Source: BP-133 sp040756995 (GTDB lineage: Bacteria; Actinomycetota; Acidimicrobiia; IMCC26256; BP-133). From it: a stretch of DNA of 64,000 nucleotides. Below are positions 16,163 through 23,711 of this stretch, one piece after another (within the stretch, counting starts at the first letter, position 1; each line of letters starts with the position of its first letter). Under the pieces are notes generated by a model. The model did no database searches, had not been told where the DNA came from, and saw only the letters and a program-made list of their open reading frames with translations. Both the position numbers and the translations under genes were made by a program. The stretch spans positions 10,787 through 74,786 of the forward strand of contig JBFLYK010000036.1 of assembly GCA_040756995.1 (NCBI GenBank), written 5' to 3'.

Positions 16163-16948
16163 ATGACCATCACAGAGGACCCCGAACTGCTGGCCCAGCC
16201 GCTCCAGTTCGAAGCCGGCGACGCGCTGCCGCCCGAATACAAGAAGCTGCTGACCACGCTCTTCTACCATCATGCCGAGGTGCTGACTCCGACGCTGGCC
16301 TACGAGCGTTTCATCCGGCACATCGTCGACATCGGCATGGAGATGGCGCCGGACCCCGAGGCGAAGTTGCGGCTGGCCAACTTCTATGCCGAAGAAGTGC
16401 GCCACGGCTATCTCTTCGCCAAGCTCTATGCCGGGATCGACCCGAGCCTACCGGAACAGATCCTGACCGCCTCCGGCCTGATGGCGGGCTTCGCGACCGG
16501 ACAGCCCGGCGTCGGCCCCTTCACTCAAGCCATCGAGGACTGGCTCGACCTGGCGTTGTTCAACTTCCTCATCGACGGCGAAGGCTGTTGGCAGATCTCG
16601 GAGTGGGAAACATCGTCGTACGCGCCGCTGGCCAAGATCGCCGGTCAGGTCTCGCGCGATGAGCGGGGCCATTCCAACATGGGCTACCTCCACCTCAAGC
16701 GGGCGGTACAGAACGATCCGGCCGCCCACCGGCTGGCGCAGGAACGGCTCTACGACAAGTGGTATCCGGTGGCGCTCGACACGTTCGGCCGGTCGGAATC
16801 CAAGCGGAACATGGAGTACCGGCGGTGGTCATTGAAGCGCCGCTCGAACGAGGAGCTGCGCCGGAGCTTCGTGGCCTATGTGAATCCCATGCTGGAGCGG
16901 CTGGGGTTCGAGGTGCCGCCCTACGAGCACAATCGTCATTTCCTGTGA
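16163..16948 (+). CDS. PaaA-like ferritin-fold di-iron oxygenase, second copy
   Basis: 261 residues, the same length as the paralogue at 1171 but clearly diverged. Di-iron ligand motifs are EVRH (Glu78, His81) and ERGH (Glu167, His170). The C-terminal block 'DKWYPVALDTFG', 'RSNEELRRSF' and 'LERLGFEVPPY' follows PaaA. ATG with AGGAGG upstream. Its neighbours are a reductase, a zinc-ribbon mini-protein, RidA and a PaaK-like ligase, which suggests oxygenation of a CoA-activated acid. No PaaB, PaaC or PaaD gene is seen in the window. Confidence 0.8.
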   Translation: MTITEDPELLAQPLQFEAGDALPPEYKKLLTTLFYHHAEVLTPTLAYERFIRHIVDIGMEMAPDPEAKLRLANFYAEEVRHGYLFAKLYAGIDPSLPEQILTASGLMAGFATGQPGVGPFTQAIEDWLDLALFNFLIDGEGCWQISEWETSSYAPLAKIAGQVSRDERGHSNMGYLHLKRAVQNDPAAHRLAQERLYDKWYPVALDTFGRSESKRNMEYRRWSLKRRSNEELRRSFVAYVNPMLERLGFEVPPYEHNRHFL

Positions 16949-17379
16949 GCAGCGCGCCCGCCGTGCCGATCAACCCCGATACCCTCATGCGGGCCAGGGG
17001 CTACTCCCACGGGCTCCTGGCTCCCGGGGGCTGGCTGTTCGTGGCTGGTCAACTCGGGACTGACACAGACTGCACCTATCCCGGCGGCGATGATGTCGTC
17101 GCTCAATTCGACCGGGCGCTGTGGAACTTCCTCGAGGTCGTGCGTCGCGGCGGCGGAGAGCCCTCCCACGTTGTGAAAATGACGTTCTTCGTAACCGACC
17201 TCGACGAATGGTTCGGCCTTGCCGAGGAGCTCGGCCCGGTCTACCGCCGGCATTTCGACCGCCACTATCCGGCGATCACCCTGCTCCAGCAGCCCCGACT
17301 GACCATCCCGGGTGGCAAGGTCGAGATCGAGGGCGTCGCACTCGTCCCGCCGCCGGAAGGGAGCTCCAATGAACGGTGA
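16945..17379 (+). CDS. RidA/YjgF-family protein
   Basis: 144 residues from GTG 16945, overlapping the previous stop (GTGA). The family block 'LLAPGGWLFVAGQLGTD' and 'QFDRALWNFLEVVRRGGGE' followed by 'VVKMTFFVTDLDE' is clear. RidA proteins hydrolyse reactive enamines or imines; in catabolic operons relatives act as hydrolases or isomerases of unstable ring-opened products. It overlaps the CoA ligase gene by 11 nt. Confidence 0.85.
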   Translation: MSSAPAVPINPDTLMRARGYSHGLLAPGGWLFVAGQLGTDTDCTYPGGDDVVAQFDRALWNFLEVVRRGGGEPSHVVKMTFFVTDLDEWFGLAEELGPVYRRHFDRHYPAITLLQQPRLTIPGGKVEIEGVALVPPPEGSSNER

Positions 17380-18712
17380 CGGTACGGTCAGCCGCCGGAC
17401 GTTCGCCAAGACGGAAACGCTCACGCGCCAGGAACTCGAGGCCTTCCAATTGCGGAAGGTGCGCCGGCTAATCGAACGCAACTGGGAACACAATCCCTTC
17501 TACCGCGACCTGTGGAAGAGGGCCAAGGTGTCGCCGGACGACATCCAGACGCTCGAGGACTTCCGCCGCCGTATCCCGCCGATCGAGAAACGCGACTGCC
17601 TGGAGGATCAGACGGAGAACCCGCCGGTCGGGCGGCGGCTGGGGGTGCCGGAGACCCGCCTGGCGCAGATCCACCTCACGAGCGGCACCAGCGGCGTGGG
17701 GCAGGAAGCTTGGGGCCTCACCCAGGCGGACGTCGAACTGGCCGGGACGCTGTGGCTGTACCAGTACCACTGGATGGGTCTCGAGCCGGGCAACGTGGCC
17801 TTCTTCTCGATGCCCGTCGCCTTCTTCGCCAACGGCCTGGCCACGGAGTATGCGAGCCGCAAGTTCGGAATGGTCTCCCTCAACCTGTTCGGCATGGACA
17901 GGGAGCTCGTGTTCCGGCTGATGGAGCGCTTCCAGCCGCACTACGTCTACGGGACGATGGCGATGCCGGCCATGGGCGGTGCCGGCAACGAGAAGCCCGG
18001 CGAACGCCTCCATCGCCTCAAAGCCCTGTCCGGCGCGCTGATGGGAGTTGAGACCATCAAGAAGGTCGTCGAAGCGTGGGGCGCGCCGGTCTACGAGATG
18101 TACGGCTGCACCCAGGCGTCCTCCGTCGTCGGAGCGACGTGCGAGCAGGGCGCCGTGGTCGACGACCAGGCCGGGATGGTGCACTTCCTCGAGGGCCACT
18201 TCATCGTCGAATGCCTCAACCGGGAGACCGGCGAGCCGGCCGAGCCGGAGGAGGATTGCGAGATCTTCCTCACCACCCTGGACCGGGAAGCCTCGCCGGC
18301 GATCCGGTTCCGCATCCACGACAAAGCCACGTTCCTACCCCACAGCGCGTGCCGTTGCGGCCGCCCCTATCACGGCTACAGGGTCGGGACGGTCGCCCGC
18401 TGGGACGACATGATGAAGATCAAAGGCATCAACATCTGGCCGGCCATGATGGATGACATCCTCATGACCCACCCCGAGGTACGGGAGTACCGCGGGTTCT
18501 TCGAGATCGACCGGGCACGCGCCCGGGACGTGATGCGGATCGTCGTCGATTTCAAGTCCGACGTGGCGGCTGAACGGCGGCCATTCCTCCTCGAAAGCCT
18601 GGCCGCCGACGTCAAGGCGAAGACCTTCGTCACGCCGGTCGTGGAGGAGGCGCCGGAACCCCTCGCCGAGTTTACGTTCAAGCCGGTCCGCTGGTCCGAT
18701 ACCCGCAAGTAG
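17369..18712 (+). CDS. PaaK-like acyl/aryl-CoA ligase (AMP-forming)
   Basis: 447 residues from ATG 17369 with GGAAGGGAG upstream. It has the short PaaK-type architecture: ATP-binding 'LTSGTSGVGQEAW', 'YEMYGCTQ', and the C-terminal 'CRCGRPYHGYRVGTVARWDD' then 'MMKIKGINIWP', as in phenylacetate-CoA ligases. It probably activates the acid that is then oxygenated by the PaaA-like enzyme encoded upstream. The exact acid is unknown. Confidence 0.87.
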   Translation: MNGDGTVSRRTFAKTETLTRQELEAFQLRKVRRLIERNWEHNPFYRDLWKRAKVSPDDIQTLEDFRRRIPPIEKRDCLEDQTENPPVGRRLGVPETRLAQIHLTSGTSGVGQEAWGLTQADVELAGTLWLYQYHWMGLEPGNVAFFSMPVAFFANGLATEYASRKFGMVSLNLFGMDRELVFRLMERFQPHYVYGTMAMPAMGGAGNEKPGERLHRLKALSGALMGVETIKKVVEAWGAPVYEMYGCTQASSVVGATCEQGAVVDDQAGMVHFLEGHFIVECLNRETGEPAEPEEDCEIFLTTLDREASPAIRFRIHDKATFLPHSACRCGRPYHGYRVGTVARWDDMMKIKGINIWPAMMDDILMTHPEVREYRGFFEIDRARARDVMRIVVDFKSDVAAERRPFLLESLAADVKAKTFVTPVVEEAPEPLAEFTFKPVRWSDTRK

Positions 18713-18743
18713 CCCGTCACCGTCACCTCCCAGGAGCGCACCG

Positions 18744-18977
18744 ATGCAGATCTCGCGACAGCTGGCCATCCAGAAGGTCTGGGACTCACCCGACGTCATT
18801 CCCGAAGTCGTCGAGCTGCTGTCGGCAATTCCCGACGCCGTCTGGGACAGCGCGAGTGGACTCGATGAGCTGCGCACCGTGGCCGAGCCCTACTGCGCGG
18901 CCACGGGCTGCGACCCTGACGAACTCGAGCAGGTGCTCAGCCGCCACGTCGGTGATCCGTGGTGGCAGCCAGAATGA
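18744..18977 (+). CDS. Small acidic protein, paralogue of the next gene
   Basis: 77 residues from ATG with CAGGAG upstream. It is acidic and probably helical, with 'VWDSPDVIPEVVELLSAIP'. It shares the pattern VW-(D/E)-x-x-D-x-(V/I)-P-x-V-x-E-(L/V)-L with the 71-residue product of the next gene, which starts inside its stop codon. No family is recognised. Placement between a CoA ligase and a molybdenum hydroxylase suggests an accessory role. Confidence 0.65.
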   Translation: MQISRQLAIQKVWDSPDVIPEVVELLSAIPDAVWDSASGLDELRTVAEPYCAATGCDPDELEQVLSRHVGDPWWQPE

Positions 18978-19189
18978 GAGCGGATCGGGAACTGGTCCGG
19001 CATCGGGTCTGGGAGGCGTCGGACTGCGTGCCGGGGGTATGTGAGGTGCTGGGGGTGATCACCGAGAGGGAGTGGGAGGCGGCGCCCGATCTTCGTTCAC
19101 TTGCCATGGCGCATCGCTCCGATCTGACCGCCGAGGGCACCGACGAAGACGAGTTCGTGCTGGTGATCAGTCGTTGGACCACCGAATAG
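18974..19189 (+). CDS. Small acidic protein, paralogue of the previous gene
   Basis: 71 residues from ATG 18974, in an ATGA overlap with the previous stop. It contains 'VWEASDCVPGVCEVLGVI' and a C-terminal 'EDEFVLVISRW', which parallels the first protein. The tandem arrangement and coupling suggest a heterodimer or a duplicated subunit. Function unknown. Confidence 0.65.
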   Translation: MRADRELVRHRVWEASDCVPGVCEVLGVITEREWEAAPDLRSLAMAHRSDLTAEGTDEDEFVLVISRWTTE

Positions 19190-19199
19190 GAGCTGATCG

Positions 19200-21479
19200 A
19201 TGGTGCTGGGCAAGGCCGTGCGGCGGGTGGAGGACGGACCGCTCCTGGACGGGCGGGGCTGCTGGACGGATGACATTGTTCTTCCCGACCAGCTCTATGT
19301 CTCGTTCGTCCGCAGCAACGAGGCGCACGCTCGTCTGGCCGGCGTCGACGTCGAGGCCGCCCGACTCATGCCCGACGTGGTCGGCGTATGGACCGGCCAG
19401 GAACTCGAGCCGCTGCCCGGCGTGCCCACCTGCGGGGGGTACATGACGCTCGCCGGGCTCGAGCAACCGGTGTTGGCCCGAGAGCGTGTCCGCTATGTCG
19501 GCGAACCGGTGGCTGTGGTCGTAGCCCGGAGCCGGGCGGCGGCCGCCGATGCGGTCGAGGCGGTCGTCATCGACTATGAACCGCTTCCTGCCGTCGTCGA
19601 CCCGATGGTCGCCCTGGATCCGGCCGCGCCGACGCTGTTCCCGGATCTCGGCACGAATGTGATCCTCGACGAGAACCCTGAGCCGATCCCCGACGGGTTC
19701 TTCTCGGAGGCCGACATCGTCGTCGAGATCAGCAACCTCAACCACCGGATGGCGTCGGTGGCGATGGAGCCCCGAGCGGCCCTGGCGGGTCGGCATCCCG
19801 ACACCGGGGAACTCACCCTCTGGCTTTCCAGCCAGCACCCTCAGAAGGTGCGGAACGACATCATGGCCATCCTCGGGTTCGGGGCCGACCAGCTCCGGGT
19901 CATCGCTCCGGAGGTGGGTGGGGGGTTCGGGCCCAAGGCGATGCTGCACCCCGAGGAGGTGGTGCTCGTCATGCTGGCCCGGCGGCTCGGCCGGCCGGTC
20001 AAGTGGTCCGAGACGCGCAGCGAGCATCTCGTGGCCACCCATCACGGGCGGGCCCAGATCCATCGGTGGCGGGTCGGGGCGAAGCGGGACGGGACCCTGG
20101 TGGCCATCGCCGGGGACGTGATCGCCGACGTCGGAGCCTATCCCAGCCTGGCGCCTCTCCTCGTCTCGGTCACCGCCCAGATGGCCCCCGGTTGCTACCG
20201 CGTCCAGCGCGTCCACCTCCGGGCCCGGGCCGTGCTCACGAATACCACTCCGGTCGGTCCCTACCGCGGGGCGGGTCGCCCCGAAGCGGCCTTCACCATC
20301 GAACGGGCCGTCGAAGAGGTGGCCCGCCGGCTGCATCTCGACCCCATCGACGTCCGGCGGCGCAACTTCATCCAGCCGGCCGAATTCCCCTACGAGACGG
20401 CCACCGAGATGAGCTACGACAGCGGGGACTACGAGGCCTGCCTCGATCGGTTGCTCGAGGGGCTCGATATCGACCAGGTCCGCAAGGAGCAGGCTGACCG
20501 GGTCGCTCAGGGACGGCCTCTGCTGGGTGTCGGAATCGCCTGCTACGTCGAGATCTCCGGCTCCCTCGGTCTCGGCGAAGAGGCGGCCGTCGAGGTCCTG
20601 CCCGACGGCCGGGTCGAGGTCCGGACGGGCACATCACCCCACGGACAGGGCCACCGCACCGTGTGGGCGCAGATCGCCGCACACCATCTCGGCGTCCAAG
20701 TCGACGCCGTCGACGTGGTCCACGGCGACACCCGCTACGTCGCGCAAGGGAACGGCACGACCGGGAGTCGCTCGGCCCAGTTCGGCGGCTCGGCCGTCTA
20801 CCGGGCTTCCGAGCTGATGGCCCAGCGCCTCCGCGAGCTGGCTGCCGACCTGCTCGAAGCAGCACCGGCCGATATCGAACTGGCCGAAGGCGGCGCCTAC
20901 GTCCGCGGGACGCCGTCCCGCCGCCTTTCGCTGGCCGAACTCCGGTCGGTCGCCGGGGACGAGGGGCTGCGGGAGTCGTTCTTCTTCGACCAGGACAACT
21001 GGACCTACCCCGGCGGTGCCCACGGCGTCGTCGTCGAGATCGACAGGGATACCGGCCTCGTACGCCCCGTTCGGGTGGTGGCCGTCGACGACTGCGGCAC
21101 ACTGATCAACCCTCTGATCGTGGAAGGCCAGGTCCACGGCGGCGTCGTGCAGGGGCTGGCCCAGGCGCTGTGGGAGGAAGTCCGGTACAGCGCCGAAGGG
21201 CAGCCGCTGACCACCAGCTTGCTGGACTACCTGGTCCCGTCAGCGTGTGAGGTGCCGTCGCTGGAGACGTACGCGGTTGAAACCCCCTCCCCGCTCAACC
21301 CGCTCGGCGCCAAAGGCATCGGCGAGGCGGGAGCCGTCGGGATGCCGCCGGCCGTCGTCAATGCGGTCCTTGACGCCCTCGCGCCACTCGGAGTGCGGGA
21401 CATCCCCATGCCGTTGACGCCGGAACGGGTCTGGCGGGCCATCGCCGACGCCGAAAACGAGCAGGCGGGTCGCCAGTGA
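19200..21479 (+). CDS. Molybdopterin hydroxylase large subunit (xanthine dehydrogenase/aldehyde oxidase family)
   Basis: 759 residues, normal for the stand-alone large subunit. It shows 'GKAVRRVEDGPLLDGRGCWTDD' in part, the pterin segment 'GGGFGPKAM', 'PYRGAGRPEAAF', and 'GAKGIGEAGAVG' with the catalytic glutamate. 'PYRGAGRPE' is the aldehyde-oxidase-like form rather than the CO dehydrogenase active-site loop. The iron-sulfur and FAD subunits that normally sit beside it are absent from the window. It would hydroxylate a ring or aldehyde with water as oxygen source. The next gene overlaps it by 4 nt. Confidence 0.88.
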   Translation: MVLGKAVRRVEDGPLLDGRGCWTDDIVLPDQLYVSFVRSNEAHARLAGVDVEAARLMPDVVGVWTGQELEPLPGVPTCGGYMTLAGLEQPVLARERVRYVGEPVAVVVARSRAAAADAVEAVVIDYEPLPAVVDPMVALDPAAPTLFPDLGTNVILDENPEPIPDGFFSEADIVVEISNLNHRMASVAMEPRAALAGRHPDTGELTLWLSSQHPQKVRNDIMAILGFGADQLRVIAPEVGGGFGPKAMLHPEEVVLVMLARRLGRPVKWSETRSEHLVATHHGRAQIHRWRVGAKRDGTLVAIAGDVIADVGAYPSLAPLLVSVTAQMAPGCYRVQRVHLRARAVLTNTTPVGPYRGAGRPEAAFTIERAVEEVARRLHLDPIDVRRRNFIQPAEFPYETATEMSYDSGDYEACLDRLLEGLDIDQVRKEQADRVAQGRPLLGVGIACYVEISGSLGLGEEAAVEVLPDGRVEVRTGTSPHGQGHRTVWAQIAAHHLGVQVDAVDVVHGDTRYVAQGNGTTGSRSAQFGGSAVYRASELMAQRLRELAADLLEAAPADIELAEGGAYVRGTPSRRLSLAELRSVAGDEGLRESFFFDQDNWTYPGGAHGVVVEIDRDTGLVRPVRVVAVDDCGTLINPLIVEGQVHGGVVQGLAQALWEEVRYSAEGQPLTTSLLDYLVPSACEVPSLETYAVETPSPLNPLGAKGIGEAGAVGMPPAVVNAVLDALAPLGVRDIPMPLTPERVWRAIADAENEQAGRQ

Positions 21480-22384
21480 CACCGGTCATCGACATCCACA
21501 CGCACTGTCTCTCCGGGGGGCGCACGGCCGACGAGGTCGCCCAAGGGCTCCTGAGCCTCAACGAAGAGGGACTGGCCCGGTTGCTCCTGATCATGTCGCC
21601 GCCGTTCTCCCGCAATCCGGAGGAGATGGTGGCGATGTATCCCGACGTGGCCCGACACGTCGCCGCCCGCTCCGACGACTTCGAGGTGCCGTTCGGCCTC
21701 AAGGTCTTCGACGCGCTCGGCCCCCGCCGCAGTCTCGTCACGGCCTATATTGGTTTTCACACCTACTTCCCCGACGTGGCTCGCGGTGCGCCGTTTGAGC
21801 CGGTCCGAGCGGTTCTCGACGAGCTCGGCGACGTCGTCGGTGGCTTGAAGATCCACTATTTCCGCCCTGCGCCCGACCACCCCATGGCCCAGCAGTTCGG
21901 CGGGGGAGCCTGGGATCAGGACCGCTTCGACGCCTTCACCGTCCGGGTCCTCGCCGAGGCCCGGGAGCGCCAGCTGCCAGCGGTGATCCATGTCGATCTA
22001 CGTGAAGGCGGGCGAGCCTTCGTGGATCTGATCCGACCGTTCTCGGACGTCACCTTGTGTCTCTGCCACTTCGGCTACAGCCGCCGGCTGTGCGGCGAGC
22101 TCCTCGAGGAACTGCCCTGGCTCGTCACCGACATGTCGGGCATCGAACTCCATGCCAGCATGTATGCCCGGCTGCCGGCCTACCATGACTTCGTGACGCG
22201 TTTCCCCGACCGGGTGCTCTACGGCTCCGACCAGTACATCTGCGACACGGCCGAACTCCGCAAGGCCTGGGATCTCGTCGACGCCCTCGAGTTGTCCGAC
22301 GACGTCGCCGAGCAGGTGCGCTACGGGAACGCCGAGCGCTTTCTCCGCCAGGAGCCGCACCCGGGGGTCAGCCGCCGGCCCTAG
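21476..22384 (+). CDS. Amidohydrolase-2 family hydrolase/decarboxylase
   Basis: 302 residues from GTG 21476 (GTGA overlap). The metal motif 'DIHTH' is at the N-terminus; a histidine in 'AVIHVD', 'CHFGY' and the distal Asp in 'LYGSDQ' complete the usual barrel ligands. Members include 2-pyrone, ACMSD-type and ring-cleavage hydrolases and decarboxylases. It probably handles a product of the molybdenum hydroxylase. The end runs 17 bp into the convergent mmoB-like gene. Confidence 0.85.
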   Translation: MTPVIDIHTHCLSGGRTADEVAQGLLSLNEEGLARLLLIMSPPFSRNPEEMVAMYPDVARHVAARSDDFEVPFGLKVFDALGPRRSLVTAYIGFHTYFPDVARGAPFEPVRAVLDELGDVVGGLKIHYFRPAPDHPMAQQFGGGAWDQDRFDAFTVRVLAEARERQLPAVIHVDLREGGRAFVDLIRPFSDVTLCLCHFGYSRRLCGELLEELPWLVTDMSGIELHASMYARLPAYHDFVTRFPDRVLYGSDQYICDTAELRKAWDLVDALELSDDVAEQVRYGNAERFLRQEPHPGVSRRP

Positions 22385-22697
22385 CCCCCTCGTGTTCCAT
22401 CCCCATCTGCGGGAATTGCGAGGTCACCCGCACGACGTCACCGTCGATCTCCGCCCGGCCGGCGTAGGACGCGAACGTGACGAGGATGTCCTCCACGGTG
22501 ACGTCCTCGCCCAGCTCGTCCGACAGCTCCTCGGCATCGACGGTCAGCTCGCCAGCGGCCTCCAGGACCCAGTACGCCCCGCGATCCGTGACGGTGACCG
22601 CGGGGTTTGACCGGCGGACGAGGGCCACGATGCCATCGCCTTCGGCCGTCTTCATGAGCCCGATGCGGACGAAACCTTCTCCGTGCTCGACGGACAT
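22368..22697 (-). CDS. MmoB/DmpM-type effector protein of di-iron monooxygenase
   Basis: 109 residues, typical for the family. Segments 'VRIGLMKTAEGDGIVALVR' and 'AYWVLEAAGELTVDAEEL' match the regulatory protein that binds the hydroxylase and gates substrate access to the di-iron site. It has no cofactor motif. It is the last gene of the reverse operon, 6 nt after the beta subunit. Confidence 0.85.
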   Translation of the reverse strand: MSVEHGEGFVRIGLMKTAEGDGIVALVRRSNPAVTVTDRGAYWVLEAAGELTVDAEELSDELGEDVTVEDILVTFASYAGRAEIDGDVVRVTSQFPQMGMEHEGARAGG

Positions 22698-22703
22698 GTC
22701 AGC

Positions 22704-23711
22704 TCATACCTCCGCCGGGACGCCGAGTCGCGTTCCGGCCAGCATCGAACGCCAGCTCTCCTCTACCGCCGCTCGGGCGCCGACGGCGTCGACCCCGACC
22801 CGGTCGGCGACCGGTGCCAGCGAGTCGATGACCCGGGCGAGCAGCGGATACCACTGCGTGATCCAGCCCTCGATGACCTGCCGGTTGTGGTCGCCAGCGG
22901 CGGTGTCAGTGAGCAGCAGCTCGGCGAAGGCGCTCATCGCCGTGATGTTCGTCTGGCGGTCGTTCTCCGCCTCGAGCAGGATCGCCGGCGTCGTCGTGTC
23001 ATGGTGCGGCCCGGCGCCCGCCCACAGCAACTCGTTGAACAAGAAGCGGCCGACCAGCGGCTCGACCAGAAGGTTCGTGACCAGTGCGACCTCTCCCCAG
23101 TCGGGCGTGGCGTTAATCCGCTCGGCGAGCTCGCGGAGGCCCTGCAGCACCGGATTCTCCATCCACTGCTGGTGACGGTCGTCGGCACCCACGGGCACCC
23201 CGGCGGCGCCTAGGTCGTGGTGGTGAAAGACGATGTCCTGGGCGTGGCGCTCCTTGTCCGACGAGTTGAAGATGAAGGCGGTCATCAACATGTCGGAGAG
23301 GGCGATCCCGGCGGCGTGCATCAACGCCCGGGAGAGGCCGTGCTCGAAGAACGCTGTCGGGAGGTAGATATCGCCGATGACACCCTCAGCCCAGGCGGGA
23401 GCCATCCGTGTCAACTGGCCCGACTGGCGGGCCGCCGCCATGGCGCGTTCGATGGCGCGTTCCTGCTCCGCCTGCCGCTTGACGTGGGTGCGCTGCCACC
23501 GCTGGGCAGGGTCTCGGAAGGCGTAGAAGTTCTCGGACCGCAGCGCCGTCGTGTCGGCCGGCCAGCCCGTCGACTTGGCCACCGGGTTGTCCATGGATGT
23601 TTCCAGCGGCAGGACATAGAGGTTGAGCGCTTCGTACTCGGAGATCCGCCGACCCATGGGCTTGACGTAGAGGAATTCCCGGGGGCCGTCGAAGGGGCCT
23701 TTCTCGCTCAC
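22704..23711 (-). CDS. Soluble di-iron monooxygenase, hydroxylase beta subunit
   Basis: 335 residues from GTG 23711, which overlaps the alpha-subunit stop (GTGA). The start 'MSEKGPFDGPREFLYVKP' and segments 'RRISEYEALNLYV', 'NPVAKSTGWP' and 'QQWMENPVLQGLRELAERI' follow the beta subunit of multicomponent monooxygenases. It has the ferritin-like fold without the full ligand set and acts as scaffold. A longer frame upstream is spurious because it lies inside the alpha gene. Confidence 0.85.
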   Translation of the reverse strand: MSEKGPFDGPREFLYVKPMGRRISEYEALNLYVLPLETSMDNPVAKSTGWPADTTALRSENFYAFRDPAQRWQRTHVKRQAEQERAIERAMAAARQSGQLTRMAPAWAEGVIGDIYLPTAFFEHGLSRALMHAAGIALSDMLMTAFIFNSSDKERHAQDIVFHHHDLGAAGVPVGADDRHQQWMENPVLQGLRELAERINATPDWGEVALVTNLLVEPLVGRFLFNELLWAGAGPHHDTTTPAILLEAENDRQTNITAMSAFAELLLTDTAAGDHNRQVIEGWITQWYPLLARVIDSLAPVADRVGVDAVGARAAVEESWRSMLAGTRLGVPAEV

